Source of the DNA: Oxytricha trifallax
Lineage: Eukaryota > Ciliophora > Spirotrichea > Sporadotrichida > Oxytrichidae
Assembly: GCA_000711775.1 (NCBI GenBank)
Contig: ARYC01000137.1
Span: 52,168 to 116,167 of the forward strand
Reading direction: 5' to 3'
DNA: 64,000 nt
Part shown: piece after piece, positions 45,906-58,280 of the stretch
Position numbering within the stretch: the first letter of the stretch is position 1
Layout: the number at the start of each line of letters is the position of its first letter
Notes under the pieces: generated by a model
What the model was told of the DNA's origin: nothing
The model's input: the letters and a program-made list of their open reading frames with translations, nothing else
Databases searched by the model: none
Made by a program: the position numbers and the translations under genes

Positions 45906-48900
45906 TCACTGAACTCCTGCTGTATCATACTTTTGTTTATCATTTCTCCATTCTTTCTGGACTTCTCTGTTGTAGTCGCCTATTTCACCATTTTGCTCAT
46001 CGAGATATTATTTAATAATAACTTCAAGGTTAGGGTGAACGAATGATTTGTCCCCATCATGATTCAGGTAGAAGTAACCATTGAAGAACCAGCCATCTGG
46101 AAGCATCTGACTCACAAATTTATCCTTGAGCATTTCAATTTCTTCTTCAGTTATGGTTTCTCTAGTTTTAAGGGTTCTCTTTTTATGAAGTTGCGATCTG
46201 CAAGTCTTCATTACTTCTTTAATGAGAGCCTCATTCAAGTTCTTGCCATAAATAAGCAAACCTAACTCTTCAGGCTTGAGTCTGTTGTTTTGATTTTTCA
46301 TTGGTTTGAGAGATAGTTCATTAAAATTGCAAATTAATTCGTAGTCTTGCTCTTCTTCCTTGCCTTCAACCATTACATACCCTCTGATATCAAATTTTAA
46401 TACAATATATTATACTGATTCTTTCCATATATAGATCATTAGAGCCTACTCTTCTCTTTGCAATATCCATTTCTTCTTGAAGCAATCTTTCTGGCTCTAA
46501 ATCAGCTTCAATTTTCTTCTGTCTCTTTAACTCTCTTTCCATTTTCCTCTATTCCTCCTTGTTCATATTTTCCATCTGCTTCTTTATTAAGTTTTCTTTA
46601 TCTTCCTATTCTTTAGCTTTCTCTTCATGAGCCTGTGGCAGATTGTCAAATATCTATTAAGCAGAATTTATTGGGGTATTCAAAGCCATCATAATAGTTT
46701 ATTGCAGTAGTTCTTCTTTGAATGGATATCTATATTGGTAGTAACCCCCTACAACTGTTTTCTCTTGGAAATAGGCGCTTTTGCCTTCTTTCTCAAAACC
46801 ATAGAAGTACTTGTTGTATAAAATGTTCAATTTATCGTGATTATTTAGTAAAATCTTTCCTAAATCGTCTAACTTAAAAGTTCTGCTTTGAGTGGGAAGA
46901 ATATTTGACTCGAAATTTGCATTTTCCAGACATTTTTACATAATTTGTAGCTCATTTGGGTTTACGTTAGATTTTTCAAAAATTACTGCTTAGGTGACTC
47001 CTTTCATGCAATTTTCAATCAAAAATTGGAAAGTGTTTCTGTTTTTGTTCATGTAGAAGTTACGAGCATGAACTTTAGTAATGATGAATCGGATTTCAAA
47101 CAATTCGGAATATTCTTGACTCTTTTTCAATTCAAAGATTACTTTCTTCAAGTGATTGTAACTAGGTAGAACTGATAAAATTACTTTATTACCAGCTTCA
47201 CTATGTTTGAATTTCTTATAATAATTTATTTACCATAAGAAAATCTGATATTTCTAACATTGAAAGTATAATTACTATTATTTTTATATATTTTTAATGA
47301 ATTAAGTCATAGCCTGAATATACTTCTATGTACTAAATTTGATAGTATCTTGAACAGTTGGCATCTTAAAAGCAACTGCACTCAAGCCCTCATTGTTGAA
47401 TTATTTAGCCAAATACTCAGCCAACTTGCCCTTTCCACTTCCTGGTATTCCACTTATTATGATGACATTATTTTTATTTTAATTTTAAGTGTTTAGAATT
47501 TATATCTTCAACTTATCAATCAACATCTATGCATAGTTTCCATAGGGTATTTTCTATTAAGCTTCCTGATACACTTTTATATAACATTTCAATATAAATT
47601 TAGTATAATTTAATAATTAATTTATTCATACTTTATGGAAAGATGAGAATGATATAAATTCTTTGCTTCTGACTAGGTTAAATTCTCCAATAGATTAAAA
47701 TTCGAGCAATTCTCTGTAATGAGCTTCTTGGAATGAAAAGTTCAAATAGTTGCAACTCATGAATTTATTATATTTCTTGTTTATTTCATAGTTCTTGAAT
47801 GACAGTGAGTTCTGGATAAAATCGCATGTTTAGTATTTCTTTTCAATTTTTAGAGTGTCTGGATATTTTGACTCTTGGATTTGTTGTAGAAGTTTGAATT
47901 TCTCGTTGAATATTGCTTGAGTAATTTTTATGTAAAAAGTATCACCACAAAGTATATTAGCTGGAAAAGTATGTTGCTATCTTGATTTCACTTCCATCCA
48001 ATACCCATCAGCCACTTAAAACGATAAATGATAATAAACAAATATGATACTTGTCCAATATATATATTTAATTAGCCACATAAAAGTTAATGTGTTCAAT
48101 ATCAGCGTAAGAGAGTACAAATGAATTAAGCTTCTGATCAACGAATATAAAGCCATTTTTGTAGAACACAAGCTTACCTAATAAATTAATGTCTGAGAAT
48201 AATTCGCCTAATGATTCTTTAACTGGCATAAACCCTTGCAAATCCTAGAAATAATTCTATCTTTCGCCTAACTATTCAGATTGAAGATTCTTTTCAGTTT
48301 GAATGTGAGCAGGAAGGAACTCGTAGTGTTTGTTTGAAGTGTACCAGAATTCAAGGTTAGGCACATGCTTAGAAATATTAATGAAAGTGTCTCTGTCAAG
48401 TGAGAGGTAAGTATCAGCGAATACAATCGCACCTAGGTCACTCTAGTCATGTGGACTTGTTATATTACTCACTTACATCCTGATATTTATAAGTTTTTTA
48501 TCTAAGGTTTGCATGGGTACCTCCTCACCAAAGGTGTTAAAAGCTTTGATTACTAGAGTGAAGTCATCTTTGCCATTTTTAAGCAATTTATTCAAATCTT
48601 GTTCACCACTGCGAGATACAAATAACTTTTTTAGTGTTTGTAATATAAAATGTATATTTTGTCTTGGGGGAATTGAATATTTAATTTAATGAACTTTGCA
48701 AACTGGCCAAATGAAGCAGACTGAGCTTCTTCATTAGTAATCTAATGTCTCATAAATTGCTCACTAATATTACATTATTTAACAATGAATTATGTAATAT
48801 TTTAGAAAGTGAGTATGAGTGAGACATAAGCATTGAACAACACCTTGGTATTGAGTTCATTGACTTTTCCATTAGAATTGCTCTTCCTCTCCTCTTCATC

Positions 48901-50679
48901 GTCGCTGAAGTAGTATCCCTCCATGTAATGTTAAGACAAATTACTCAAGAAGAAAGTTCTTGCAAACCTTATATTAGTGTTCTTTTCTGTGAATTCAAAT
49001 GTGAAATGCAGCACTGAATCTTTTTCGTCCACTTAATTGTACTTGTACAGTCTCTCCTCCTTGTTACTTAACTCTTTATAAGGTTTATTAGTGTTAGTTC
49101 CATATAAAGCTCTGGTTAGTGGGAGACCATCATCTTCTAAGCTAGGGCAGTGAGTGCCTTTGCGAGTAAGCAGACTGAATTCAGAGCGAAGCCAAAACCC
49201 ATCAATCAAGTCTTATTCAGTTCTCTCTAACCTCTTGAGTGGTGTGTCTTTGTTAATTGTGAAGAAGTTGTCGTAGTAGTGTTAGTTAAATCTATCAATT
49301 TCATCAAATACTATTCTGAAAGTTGCGAAGGAGTCATACTCTGCATACATCTTTATCATCTCCTCTCTCAAATTATGGAATTAATGCTTCAAAGTAAAGA
49401 ATCCATTTCCAACCAATTATTAAATTAAAAAGATACTAAATAGGGAGTGCCTTCAGGTTACCGTGGATCCCATATGTATTGCTTTCTATTTAGGATTCTT
49501 TTTGGTCTGGTAATCCGAACCATATAAGCCTAATATTGTCTCATGCAGGAGATGAAAGCGCCGAGAGACCTACCTGCAAATAACAACGAGCTAGCGGGGT
49601 TCAATCGCTCATGGAGAGAGCTCTAGAGAGCCGATTTCCCTGCCATTACGCCGTTAGTTGGCAGGGTGGATACAGTCTAACAAGGCTGGCAAGAAGGGAG
49701 GCAGGCGGGGGGAAGAAGTGTGGACTGCATTCCACACAGTGATGAATGGCGGACGTCAGGAGCACAGAGGAGCCGAGCAATTGCTAGTCTTTTCCAGCTT
49801 TTCCTCTTGTGGGGTTTTTTGGTTTTTTGGGGGCTCAAGGTTATGTGCCACGTCATTCACACCAGCAACGTCATGACCCAAGGATGCAAATATTGGGTCA
49901 TGTTATGACCCAGAATATCTCGTTATTAATTTAACCCTAACTATTCAATTCTATACTATTCTATTCATTTCCAACCACTATTATTGATTAAACATTTTAT
50001 ATAACTTACCATCTAGCCCGTAAGCTTAGATAAGTGGCCACTTTTCAATTAGTTAGGATTCATTTGGAATATAATCGTTGTTTGTCAGTTTTCTTACTGG
50101 CATTCCAATTGCTTTCTTATCATGAATCATTTCATAGAACTTCGCAACTATATAATAAACACCTTCACTTATATATTTCTATGTTTTTAAATTAATTGAA
50201 CCTTGATGACTTCTTGTCTTTCTGACTCATTTTCATCGGCTTTGGTGATAGTGTAAATGTTGCAATTAGTGAGTAAAGTTATCAAGTTTGATAGTTCCTT
50301 GAAACCTGAAGAATTAGTAAATGCCTAGAAAGAGTCCTTGGATATAACGAAGAAAGATTCGGAGTAGCAGTCTGAAGGAGTGGACCCGTTTATATCTGAA
50401 GAAGACAGGCCGAACAGTAACCAATTTTATAATTTCTTCATCTCTTCATCATTAAATTATTAATAAAATGCTTTTTTAATATCATGGAAAGTGTCCATTC
50501 CTGAAACATAGAATTAATGAGTAAAATAAAGCAAATATACCAATTGCGAGTAGAATGGCATCAATATTGAGTTTTTGGCAGAGGGTTTGTAGTTTTATTA
50601 CTCTGTTTCTGAAATGCTTGCAAGAGTAAAGTCTTGTATAGTGAGATTGCTCTGACTGAGAACCTGTTTGAGTGAACAT
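45906..50679 (-). CDS. Large protein, possibly DNAAF9/Shulin-like
   Basis: It starts MFTQTGSQSEQSHYTR at 50679 and ends YDTAGVQ with TGA at 45906-45908, roughly 1,200 residues in many MDSs. The N-terminus reads VIKLQTLCQKLNIDAILLAIG and then LQNWLLFGLSSSD. A middle region has LGKLVFYKNGFIFVDQ. Near 47400-47470 there is a P-loop, VIIISGIPGSGKGKLAEYL. A charged coiled coil follows, and the C-terminus has LPDGWFFNGYFYLNHDGDK. The overall order recalls C20orf194/DNAAF9, whose Tetrahymena homologue Shulin packages outer-arm dynein; that assignment is from memory of the family and unproven. A GC-rich element sits in one of its IESs (49480-49915). Confidence 0.5.
49480..49915. mobile_element. GC-rich element inside an IES
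   Basis: A block of about 435 bp, near 50 percent G+C, stands between MDSs of the 45906-50679 gene (segments resume at about 49410 and 50005). It contains a G/T run (GGGGTTTTTTGG...TTTTTTGGGGG) and ends in a strong palindrome, TGGGTCATGTTATGACCCA at 49893-49911, with a further inverted copy TGACCCAA just upstream. A GGTTCAATC near 49590 resembles a pol III B box. No protein is encoded. Possible explanations are a SINE-like or Helitron-like non-autonomous element; neither is proven. Confidence 0.5.
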
Positions 50680-51028
50680 TTTAAATTTATATTATTGCAA
50701 AGTTATAATTACAATGTAATTTAATTATTTTTACAGTATATAAATTATAAATTATAAAAATAAATTAAATCTATTATAAAATCAAATTAAACATCATAAA
50801 ATATATATATTTAAGCAATAATGCGCTTAATTTAAATAATGATTTTTTAATATCTTAAGCATTTCTTCCTTAATTCTGTCATGATAAAATAAATAGATTA
50901 TTAATTTAATAATTTAATAAAATATATTTTAAATCTTAATATGGAATATTCATTTAAAATATTGAGGCAATTGTTGAGAAAATTGGCAGAGATAAATTAA
51001 AATGAACTAATTATTTATAAAATGATAA
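50680..51028. other. AT-rich intergenic stretch
   Basis: Nothing coding is seen. It separates two minus-strand genes. Confidence 0.6.
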
Positions 51029-53843
51029 TCAATTAACTGTTCTAAGCTGCTACATCTTATACTGATTGCTAAAGAAGTTCAAATGACTCATAGATCGCTT
51101 CATTTGAGGGTTATTTCTCCAAAAGAATTTCCTAGAATTCCACTTACTTGAATAGCCTTCTTCATTTAGTGATTTCAAATCTTTCTCTGTTTTTTCCTTC
51201 TCCTCTATTCTTTTCATCTAATTAAATGTAAACATAAATACCATATTGATACTTACCATTAAACTCTCTATATTTACCAGGTTATCAGTCATTTTGAGGG
51301 GTTTTTCAATTGAAAACAAAAGCTGTCGCTTTGAACTGTGGCTGGTCTTCAACCCCAAAAGCCCTCCTCTTTAATTACTTTTTGGATTCTTTAAAGCATT
51401 CATGACGAAGATGTGGCCATTTGATTTCTTGGGCATTCCAAATCTTTAAGAAGCTTCTTTTATGATGTCAGTAGTTTCTGAGTTAGTTTAGTACATTTAT
51501 TTATCTTAAAATTATTACACTGAGTGATAGTTTTAAGCTAAGGATTCATCAATTTTATATGGACTTAACTATTTCATACTATTCTTATTATTACAAGAAT
51601 ATCGTTGTCTTTTTAATTTAATAGATAAAAAGGTTTTTTGGGATTATAATAAATCTGATGAATAGTGTTTTTAATCTCTATTCTAAGCCTTTGTAAAACC
51701 CCATGAATTTTTTAAGAATTAAGATAAGGGGGTACAATTGATTAATTAAGAATTATTATTATATTGGCTAAAATCAATTAAAAATAGCGTAAAAGATAAT
51801 ATACACACCCTGATTGGTTTATTTTAAATGGAAAATAATTCGAGCCAATGGCTTTAATTATTAGTCTAAATAGATTAAATTTACGCCAATATAATAATAA
51901 TTCTTAATTAATCAATTGTACCCCCTTATCTTAATTCTTAAAAAACTCATGGGGTTTTATTTTATCTTACTCTTCACTTGCACTCTAAAACTTAAATTTA
52001 TTGAAATTACCATTTATAGATTTTCTATATGAATCCACCTTATCCTACAAGCTCTTTTGACTCTCACTTCTCTTCTACATTTTAAAGAGATTTCTCTTGT
52101 CACTGTTCAACATGACTGAGTTTAAACTGGTGGGGCTTGTCTATCCGAGCTGCTAAGTTGAGTAAAAGTTATTATCAATAATGGGATTGGTATTGTTTAT
52201 TAAGTTTGAAGACGCAGACATAATACTCTTCTGGTTTCTTAAATTATCTTGAAGAGTGTTCATTTTCTAATTTACTTGCTACTTTTTATGGGATGGGCTT
52301 TGTTACTATTGCATTTCCTAATCAAAAAGAGTGCTCTCTAGTTTATTCTCTATTATAAGTACGAGAAAATCTTTTAAAGTACAGCCAGATAGAAATGGTG
52401 GCAACTCGTATTACTTCAAGAAATTATTGAAATTGTCAACTTGCTCTGCGCTAATATCAGCTAAGCCAACATATCTCTTCAGAAACTACATAATTAGATT
52501 ATAAAATTTGATATTACAGTTTAAGTGTAGTAAGTTGTGTTTTGCTGATCATTCTCAATTATCTTTTTGATTTTCATCAACTCCCCAGCAATTCTATAAT
52601 ATCTTTCTCTCTCAGAATAGTTTTTGAATTTCAGTGATTCATTTATTGGGATATTTGGAGGTGAAGGCAGGGTAGTGCATTAAAAAATGTTCATAAATAA
52701 TTCGTCATTGCTGCTTAGGAATTTTTTATCTTTCTCGTGTGTCTTTATTGGCTAAGTTGGAATTCTATAGTTACCATCATTTAGAACTAAAATATAAAAA
52801 TATTTTTATAATTAATTTGAATTTTATTGATTTGTTGTGTTTCTATGTGACTTAAGATATTTATCCTATGACACATTCATCTGCTCGCTTTAATTATCTA
52901 TTATATTTCCACTTTTCTAGGCTCTCTCTATAAAATTGTCAACATTAACTTAGTCCGATTCATAATATTAATCATTAGAGTTCTAGAGATTTTCAAGTTC
53001 GTTTTAATTGGTATGAAATTGATCTTAATTTTATTATGGAAATTAATGATTGTCTTCTTAGCTGTCTTGAGTGGAGATTATTTAATTAATTTTATCATCT
53101 TAATGCTTAATACTATGATTATTTATTGTGATTTTATAGAGCTCTTCAAAGTTTTTTGGTGTAATGGTTTCTTATCTATTAGAAGCCTTTCTGGTATTAA
53201 ATGCAGCTGATTTATTTTAACTTGAATAACTACCAGTCTGTTGATTCTTAAATGTCTGCCCTCCACTCCCTGTTTTAGATTTAATTTTATCTTCTATTGA
53301 GACTTAATAGATGCCCTTTGGCGACATATTATACTGCAAGTCTTCAATATCGTACTACAGAGTGAATTGTTTCTATTGCACTGTCTACAATTCCCCATTC
53401 TTACCATATAACTTTGGTTCTCTCATTTAGTCTACACTTGCTGTATTTAAGCGCATGCTAGATAATTATGAAGGACTTTGAGGTTCTTTGTTTTCTTAAG
53501 TACTCAGCAATTCAGTTTTTAGATTTATCATTTTCTCAAGATATATGCTATTTTTAGTCAATATTAAACTTGGAGCTCTTTGAGATAGGGCATATCCCTT
53601 TTTAAGTGAGAGCAGTTAATCAGCTTTATTTTTGGATATTCTGTTTTAGAGTATATTTTGCCCTACATTTGTAGTAGTTTAATAGAATTATTGATGGTTC
53701 ATGTTTAAGTTATGTTTTTGATTATGGAGATTACCATACTAAGATTAAGTTTTCCAGTCATTACTGTATTAGCCAGTTAAAGTATTACTAAATAATTATT
53801 AACTTTGTGCATGATCATAATTACCAATCAGATTGCTGCTCAT
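51029..53843 (-). CDS. Ser/Asn/Gln-rich protein of unknown function
   Basis: It starts MSSNLIGNYDHAQSQQ at 53843 and ends QQLRTVN with TGA at 51029-51031. The N-terminal 330 residues are S/N/Q-rich (53843-52810). A more ordered part follows with ESLKFKNYSERERYYRIAG and FLKRYVGLADISAEQVDNF (52790-52390). The C-terminus holds basic, K/S-rich segments (GGLLGLKTSHSSKRQL) and KRSMSHLNFFSNQYK. A 39-nt intron at 51218-51256 and at least four IESs interrupt it; one IES is the palindromic element at 51694-51959. No domain is recognised. Confidence 0.65.
51218..51256 (-). other. 39-nt intron
   Basis: On the minus strand GTAAGT...AATTAG separates NIESLM from MKRIEEKEK. Removal preserves frame. Confidence 0.75.
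51694..51959. mobile_element. Palindromic element with AAAACCCC tips, in an IES
   Basis: 75-bp arms at 51694-51768 and 51885-51959 differ at about one position. The outer tips are TAAAACCCCATGA and the arms contain AAGGGGGTACAATTG. The middle 116 bp is AT-rich and non-coding. It lies between MDSs of the 51029-53843 gene and so is carried within an IES. The C4A4 tip recalls TBE ends, although the rest of the arm is unrelated. Confidence 0.85.
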
Positions 53844-53992
53844 TTACGAAGATGTATGGGGATGTTAGTTACTATTCGTTTAATACTCATTCGTTTAGGA
53901 CATGCCATTTTAATACTCAATATAAATATATTATTTTTAGAAATATTATTAATAAGAAATAAACACTAAAAAAGATTATTGTAATTTAAAAA

Positions 53993-54601
53993 TCACTAAA
54001 AAGCATTATTCTCAATTTTGTGGTATTCTATCTGTTTTCGTTGTTTCAATTTGAAAATTCTTCTTTTGGTAGTTTCATTTCTTTCTTGGTTCTCTCTGAA
54101 TTCCATTTCAGCCTTGATTCTATCTGCATTATTTTGCAATTTCAAAATAAATTACTGGTCTCTAGCTTCTGCCTGGTTTTTACTTAGTTTTATATTTAAT
54201 AATGTCTTATTCCACTTTTATTTTGATATTTCACTCTTTAAATCTGATCCTTCCCGCTTTAATTCTCTTTTTCGATTCTTTAAATCATCTTATTAACACT
54301 CCAATTCATCTTATTAACACTCCAATTCTTCTATTTATCTTCTTAACTCGTCTACTTATCTTCTTAATCCTGCTTGTTTTATCTCTATATCGTCTTATTT
54401 CCACTCTAATTCTGATCTTTTCCTAGTTAAATCTTGTATAGTGTCATCTTAATCATCTATTTATTTCTGTATTTGCTGTTAGTTGTTGTCAAAAGATTAT
54501 TTTATTTTCTATGACTGTTTGTAGTATTAATACGAGTTCTTTAACAAGATATTATTGTATTTCTCTTTCATGTTCATATTTTATTCCTATACTTGCTTCA
54601 T
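53993..54601 (-). CDS. IES-free coiled-coil ORF (dispersed family member)
   Basis: Open frame of 202 codons from MKQVQEQNMNMKEKY to TGA at 53993-53995. It is almost entirely coiled coil, with a 7-residue repeat ELECQQD in two adjacent copies and DDL after it. The C-terminal QERNETTKRRIFKLKQR matches the end of the ORF at 26840-27652. Function unknown. Confidence 0.6.
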
Positions 54602-55570
54602 TTATTAATTTCTTGATTAAAATTTCTATTTTTAATTATTTTAAATTATAATGAATTAAAAATATCTTGGGATTTATAAATAATTAAAAGCTTTTAAATA
54701 TTCAAATGACTATACAGAAAAAAACTAATAAATTTCAGATTATAAGATTTTAAAAACTATTACAATAAAAAGTAGATTTTTAGGCATAAAATAATTTACA
54801 ATTATTTTAGATTTTGAATATTAATTATTTTATATTTATATTTCAATCAACTATCTTTAAAAAATTTACCATAAAGTTATAAATCTTTTAATGCATTTTT
54901 ATTACAAATAAATTATGATTATAACTTATTGAAACAATAATTAATTTTTTTAGTCAAAATGTGCGTGAGATAATTTTATGGGAGCTTAATAATAATTGCT
55001 AAGAAAAATTAAAAAATAAATTTTCTAGTGCAGCATAAATTATATTTAAACAAATATTTAAACCTAAATTTTCATTCTCTTACTGACAGAATATGATGAT
55101 CTTTTTGGTGATTTCTAACTCCTTCATTTAAAAATTAAATTTTTATGGAAAATATTTTATTAAAGCAAATTTCATCAGACTCTTTAGTATAAATTTCTAT
55201 TTGAATTGTAAAGTATTCTTTCTGGTTAAATTTATATATTCAATTCTTGAGATGATGTATAGAATTGAAATTTTTCTTTATTTTATCAATTTAGCTTAAG
55301 TTTCATTATACAATCCTTTATAGTTATTATTTGTCTCTAATTCATTATATTGCAACACATTAAAACACCATATTAGACTTTGAAAATTTTTTTTTTAACT
55401 TTTAAATTTATGAAAAAGTAATGTAGTAAAGTAGTAAAATGCTAAAAGGCGGGAATTAATAAAATAGAGATGCAAATTTAATACAGATCTCCACTATATA
55501 TTAATCAGTCTTATATATTATGTGCATATTTAATAAGGAAAAAAAAAATTTATTAGTTAGTTTGAATTTC
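54602..55570. other. AT-rich stretch, no gene seen
   Basis: About 1 kb of very AT-rich DNA without a credible coding segment, RNA gene or repeat. Confidence 0.6.
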
Positions 55571-55967
55571 CCTTAGGCATGTCTACAGAATTACCGGGCT
55601 CACTGATAATTTTTACCCACGCTATCAGTGAATCGGTGTTGTTATAGCTCACAGATTAAGTACAATTAGAAATTGCGAATAGCTCTTTGTCATCCACAAT
55701 GGAGTGGTAGTTGTTGAAAAGTTCATCCTGAGCAAGTGTTTTTTGAGAGAATTCTCTTTGTCTTTTCGCATTGAGTTCTGAGTCTTCTGAGATCTCTGGT
55801 GTTAACACTAGTTCCAACACCTGGAGTAGTAGTACTTGGCTCTTCGGCACCACCCTTTGTCTGCGTGTGCGAGTAGGGGTGGTCTCTTCCTGGGTGCCAT
55901 GTCCCTTGCACTCTCTACTTTGTCGGTCACTGCACTGGTTGCTGCTCCATGGTTTTGTCTGCACATA
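55571..55967 (-). CDS. Candidate MDS of an unidentified gene
   Basis: A GC-richer block reads on the minus strand as QTKPWSSNQCSDRQSRE, GTQEETTPTRTR, then EISEDSELNAKRQREFS, DELFNNYHSIVDDKELF and SLIAWVKIISEPGNS. Within 55800-55870 an alternative frame (KGGAEEPSTTTPGVG) looks more protein-like, so an indel or small insert is likely. No start or stop is assigned and no domain is recognised. It may be an isolated MDS whose partners are elsewhere. Confidence 0.4.
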
Positions 55968-56319
55968 ATATATAAGACTGATTGAAAAAGTAATGTGTCA
56001 TAAATTAAACTTTACAATTATGTTGCCAATAATTTTTATTTAAAACTAAATATCATAATAAATAATTCGATAACCTAATTAAAAATTTAGGTGCAAAATT
56101 AAGCTTGAATAATTTTCTATTCAATTTATAATTTATTTTTTAAACTTAAATTTTTCAAATTATAATAATAAAATATTAATATTTGTAATTTACACTAAGT
56201 TTAGTTTTATTCAAAATTATTTTCAAGCATTTTTGAATATTTAAATAGATCATTCACATTTAATATAAAAAGGGTAATTTTTATTTTTTTATATATAATT
56301 ATTCATTAAATTTTTACTA
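55968..56319. other. AT-rich stretch upstream of MT-A70 ORF
   Basis: No coding signal. It would contain the promoter of the plus-strand ORF at 56320. Confidence 0.5.
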
Positions 56320-57162
56320 ATGCCAAAGAAAAGAGAGAAACTTGAATAAGGGGAAGATGGTAAATTTAACTGTCCATACTACGACTCTTGCAAATAAAAA
56401 TACTAAGGAGAGACTCCAGGTGCAGTTTATAAGCATGCAAGTAGTTAGCACAAAGAATAAGCTGAGTTACTTAAAGCAGCAAAACGATTTATGTGCAGTT
56501 GTTCCAAGAGATACACAAGGAAGGCAGATTTGGTATATCATTAATAATAAAAGGGACACAGCGACCCAGAAATAGTTTCATTTGAAGCTGATGTTAGAGA
56601 TAAAAGAGAGTGGATCAAGTTAAGAGAGTGGGCAAAACAAAAGTACAATGGCAACGTTTTCGATGTGATAGTGGCAAACCCACCTCTTTCAGGAGCAATG
56701 ACTGAAGAAGAAATTATGTCAGTACCTATAGACTTGGTTTAAGATAGAGGATTCGTATTTTTATGCACAACATCTGCCAAAAGATCACAATTCGAAACAT
56801 ATCTATAAGGAAGAGGTTACAATGTTGTAACAACAATGCATTTATCTGAGACAGAAGACGAAAATAGTTAAACAAATGAATTCAGCTTAGATTTATTTGC
56901 TTCTCATAAGATGTTCATTGTTGGAATGAAGGGTGATGAGACTTACCTATAAAATAGATTTAATGTATAGAAGATGTAGAAGTCATACATGGACATGAGA
57001 ATATCAGAATCATTCAAAATTACCAGTATTTATCAGATTATAGAAGAGATTTGTCCAGGTGGACACTTTTTAGATGTTTATGCTAAATTTATAAACAGAA
57101 GACCTTGTTGGGTGGGATTTGGTCTTGAAGCTAAATAAATGAGAAATTAAGATCATGAATGA
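56320..57162 (+). CDS. MT-A70 family protein with NPPL, zinc fingers
   Basis: A single uninterrupted frame of 280 codons from MPKKREKLEQGEDGK to TGA at 57160-57162. Residues 16-80 carry two C2H2-like fingers (C18/C24/H39/H44; C59/C61/H74/H80). From about residue 112 it matches the MT-A70 fold: FDVIVANPPLSGAMTEEEI, DRGFVFLCTTSAKRSQFE, FASHKMFIVGMKGD and GGHFLDVYAKFINRRPCW. The catalytic DPPW is NPPL (120-123), so methyl transfer is unlikely. In ciliates the active MTA1 works with an inactive MT-A70 partner, MTA9, to make 6mA in DNA (established knowledge); this ORF could be such a partner. There is no IES. Confidence 0.75.
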
Positions 57163-57525
57163 GGTATTTTTCAAAACCAAAATTAATATATAAAAATCTA
57201 ACTATTAAAATTAATTCATCAATAATCTTATTAATTTTACAATACTTATTTATTTGAATTAATTTTGAAAGATTTCATATTCAAAAAGAAGAAATTAAAT
57301 AAATTTAGTATATTATCTTGTATAACATAAAAAGATTTTGAGGTGCATATCACAAATAATCTAAATTTTTAAAAGCAACTTTGATTTAATTTATAGTTGC
57401 TCATTTAACAATAATTTAATTTTTTTGTTTAACCATATTCATTTTATTTTAAGTATATATATATATTTGATCTATTCATGTTATTTAATCTGTTCAGATA
57501 ATTTGTAATAATTATTTGAATTTGA
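57163..57525. other. AT-rich stretch
   Basis: No coding signal is recognised. A short (TA)n run lies near 57452-57466. Confidence 0.55.
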
Positions 57526-57792
57526 TTAGATTGCATGATTATTAGAGACCCTTAACTCAATGGCCTAAAATTCATTGTTTACTTTGACCTAAGTTTCTTG
57601 CTATGAATTGACTCCAGATTATGCTTGTCTCTATATTATTTGATCACTGCAAGTTTAGTCTGTTTAATAAGTTGTTTTATGTCATAATTGCGTTTCATGC
57701 TCTACTCCTGAGGAGTTAGCCCTTAAGTGTACTCGTAATTTAACATATCAGAAATTCTTCTCTCTTTATCTATTACTTAAGTTAATAATCAT
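57526..57792 (-). CDS. MDS of an unidentified minus-strand gene
   Basis: Coding-like sequence on the minus strand: VIDKERRISDMLNYEY, LTPQEQSMKRNYDIKQL, LAVIKQYRDKHNLESIHS and TMNFRPLSQGSL. It is charged and helical with no inserts inside. An in-frame TGA just upstream (about 57795) means that the 5' part lies beyond an IES. Domain unknown. Confidence 0.5.
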
Positions 57793-58280
57793 GTATGATA
57801 TAAGTCTTAAATACGGTTAACTTCCAATAACATATAAATGTAAATTCTTCAGATTATTTAATTCAATATAAGAATAAATTAGGAGCTATTAATTAATAAT
57901 GGAATTCATATTTAAATATATTAATTAATTTATAAGTTATTTTCTAAAAAATTCAAACCATTTTAAACAGTTTTGTTTTTTTATTATTTACAAATATTAT
58001 TTACTAGTTTAAGGCATGAATTTATTATTTAATGCAGATTTAATTGTGTTTTATTTATAGAATAATTAATGATTAAACATTTTATAAACTTATTCTATGT
58101 CCCCATAATAAAATGGAATCGCTTATTATCAAAGATTAAGCTATTTCTCTAATTTAATTCTTAACATTTAATAATGTTCCATAAATTGTTCATCCATAAC
58201 TAGTTGGTTTATCTACTTACTATTGTTGATGTTTGGTTGACCCATAATTTTGGTTTGAGTAATTGGTGATTATATAATAA
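57793..58280. other. AT-rich stretch
   Basis: No coding signal that I trust. Confidence 0.55.

Noticed and set aside
49658-49908. Open frames in the GC-rich element at 49480-49915
   Set aside because: They are short, G/S/W/R-rich, overlap in two frames and show no motif, so I treat the block as non-coding.
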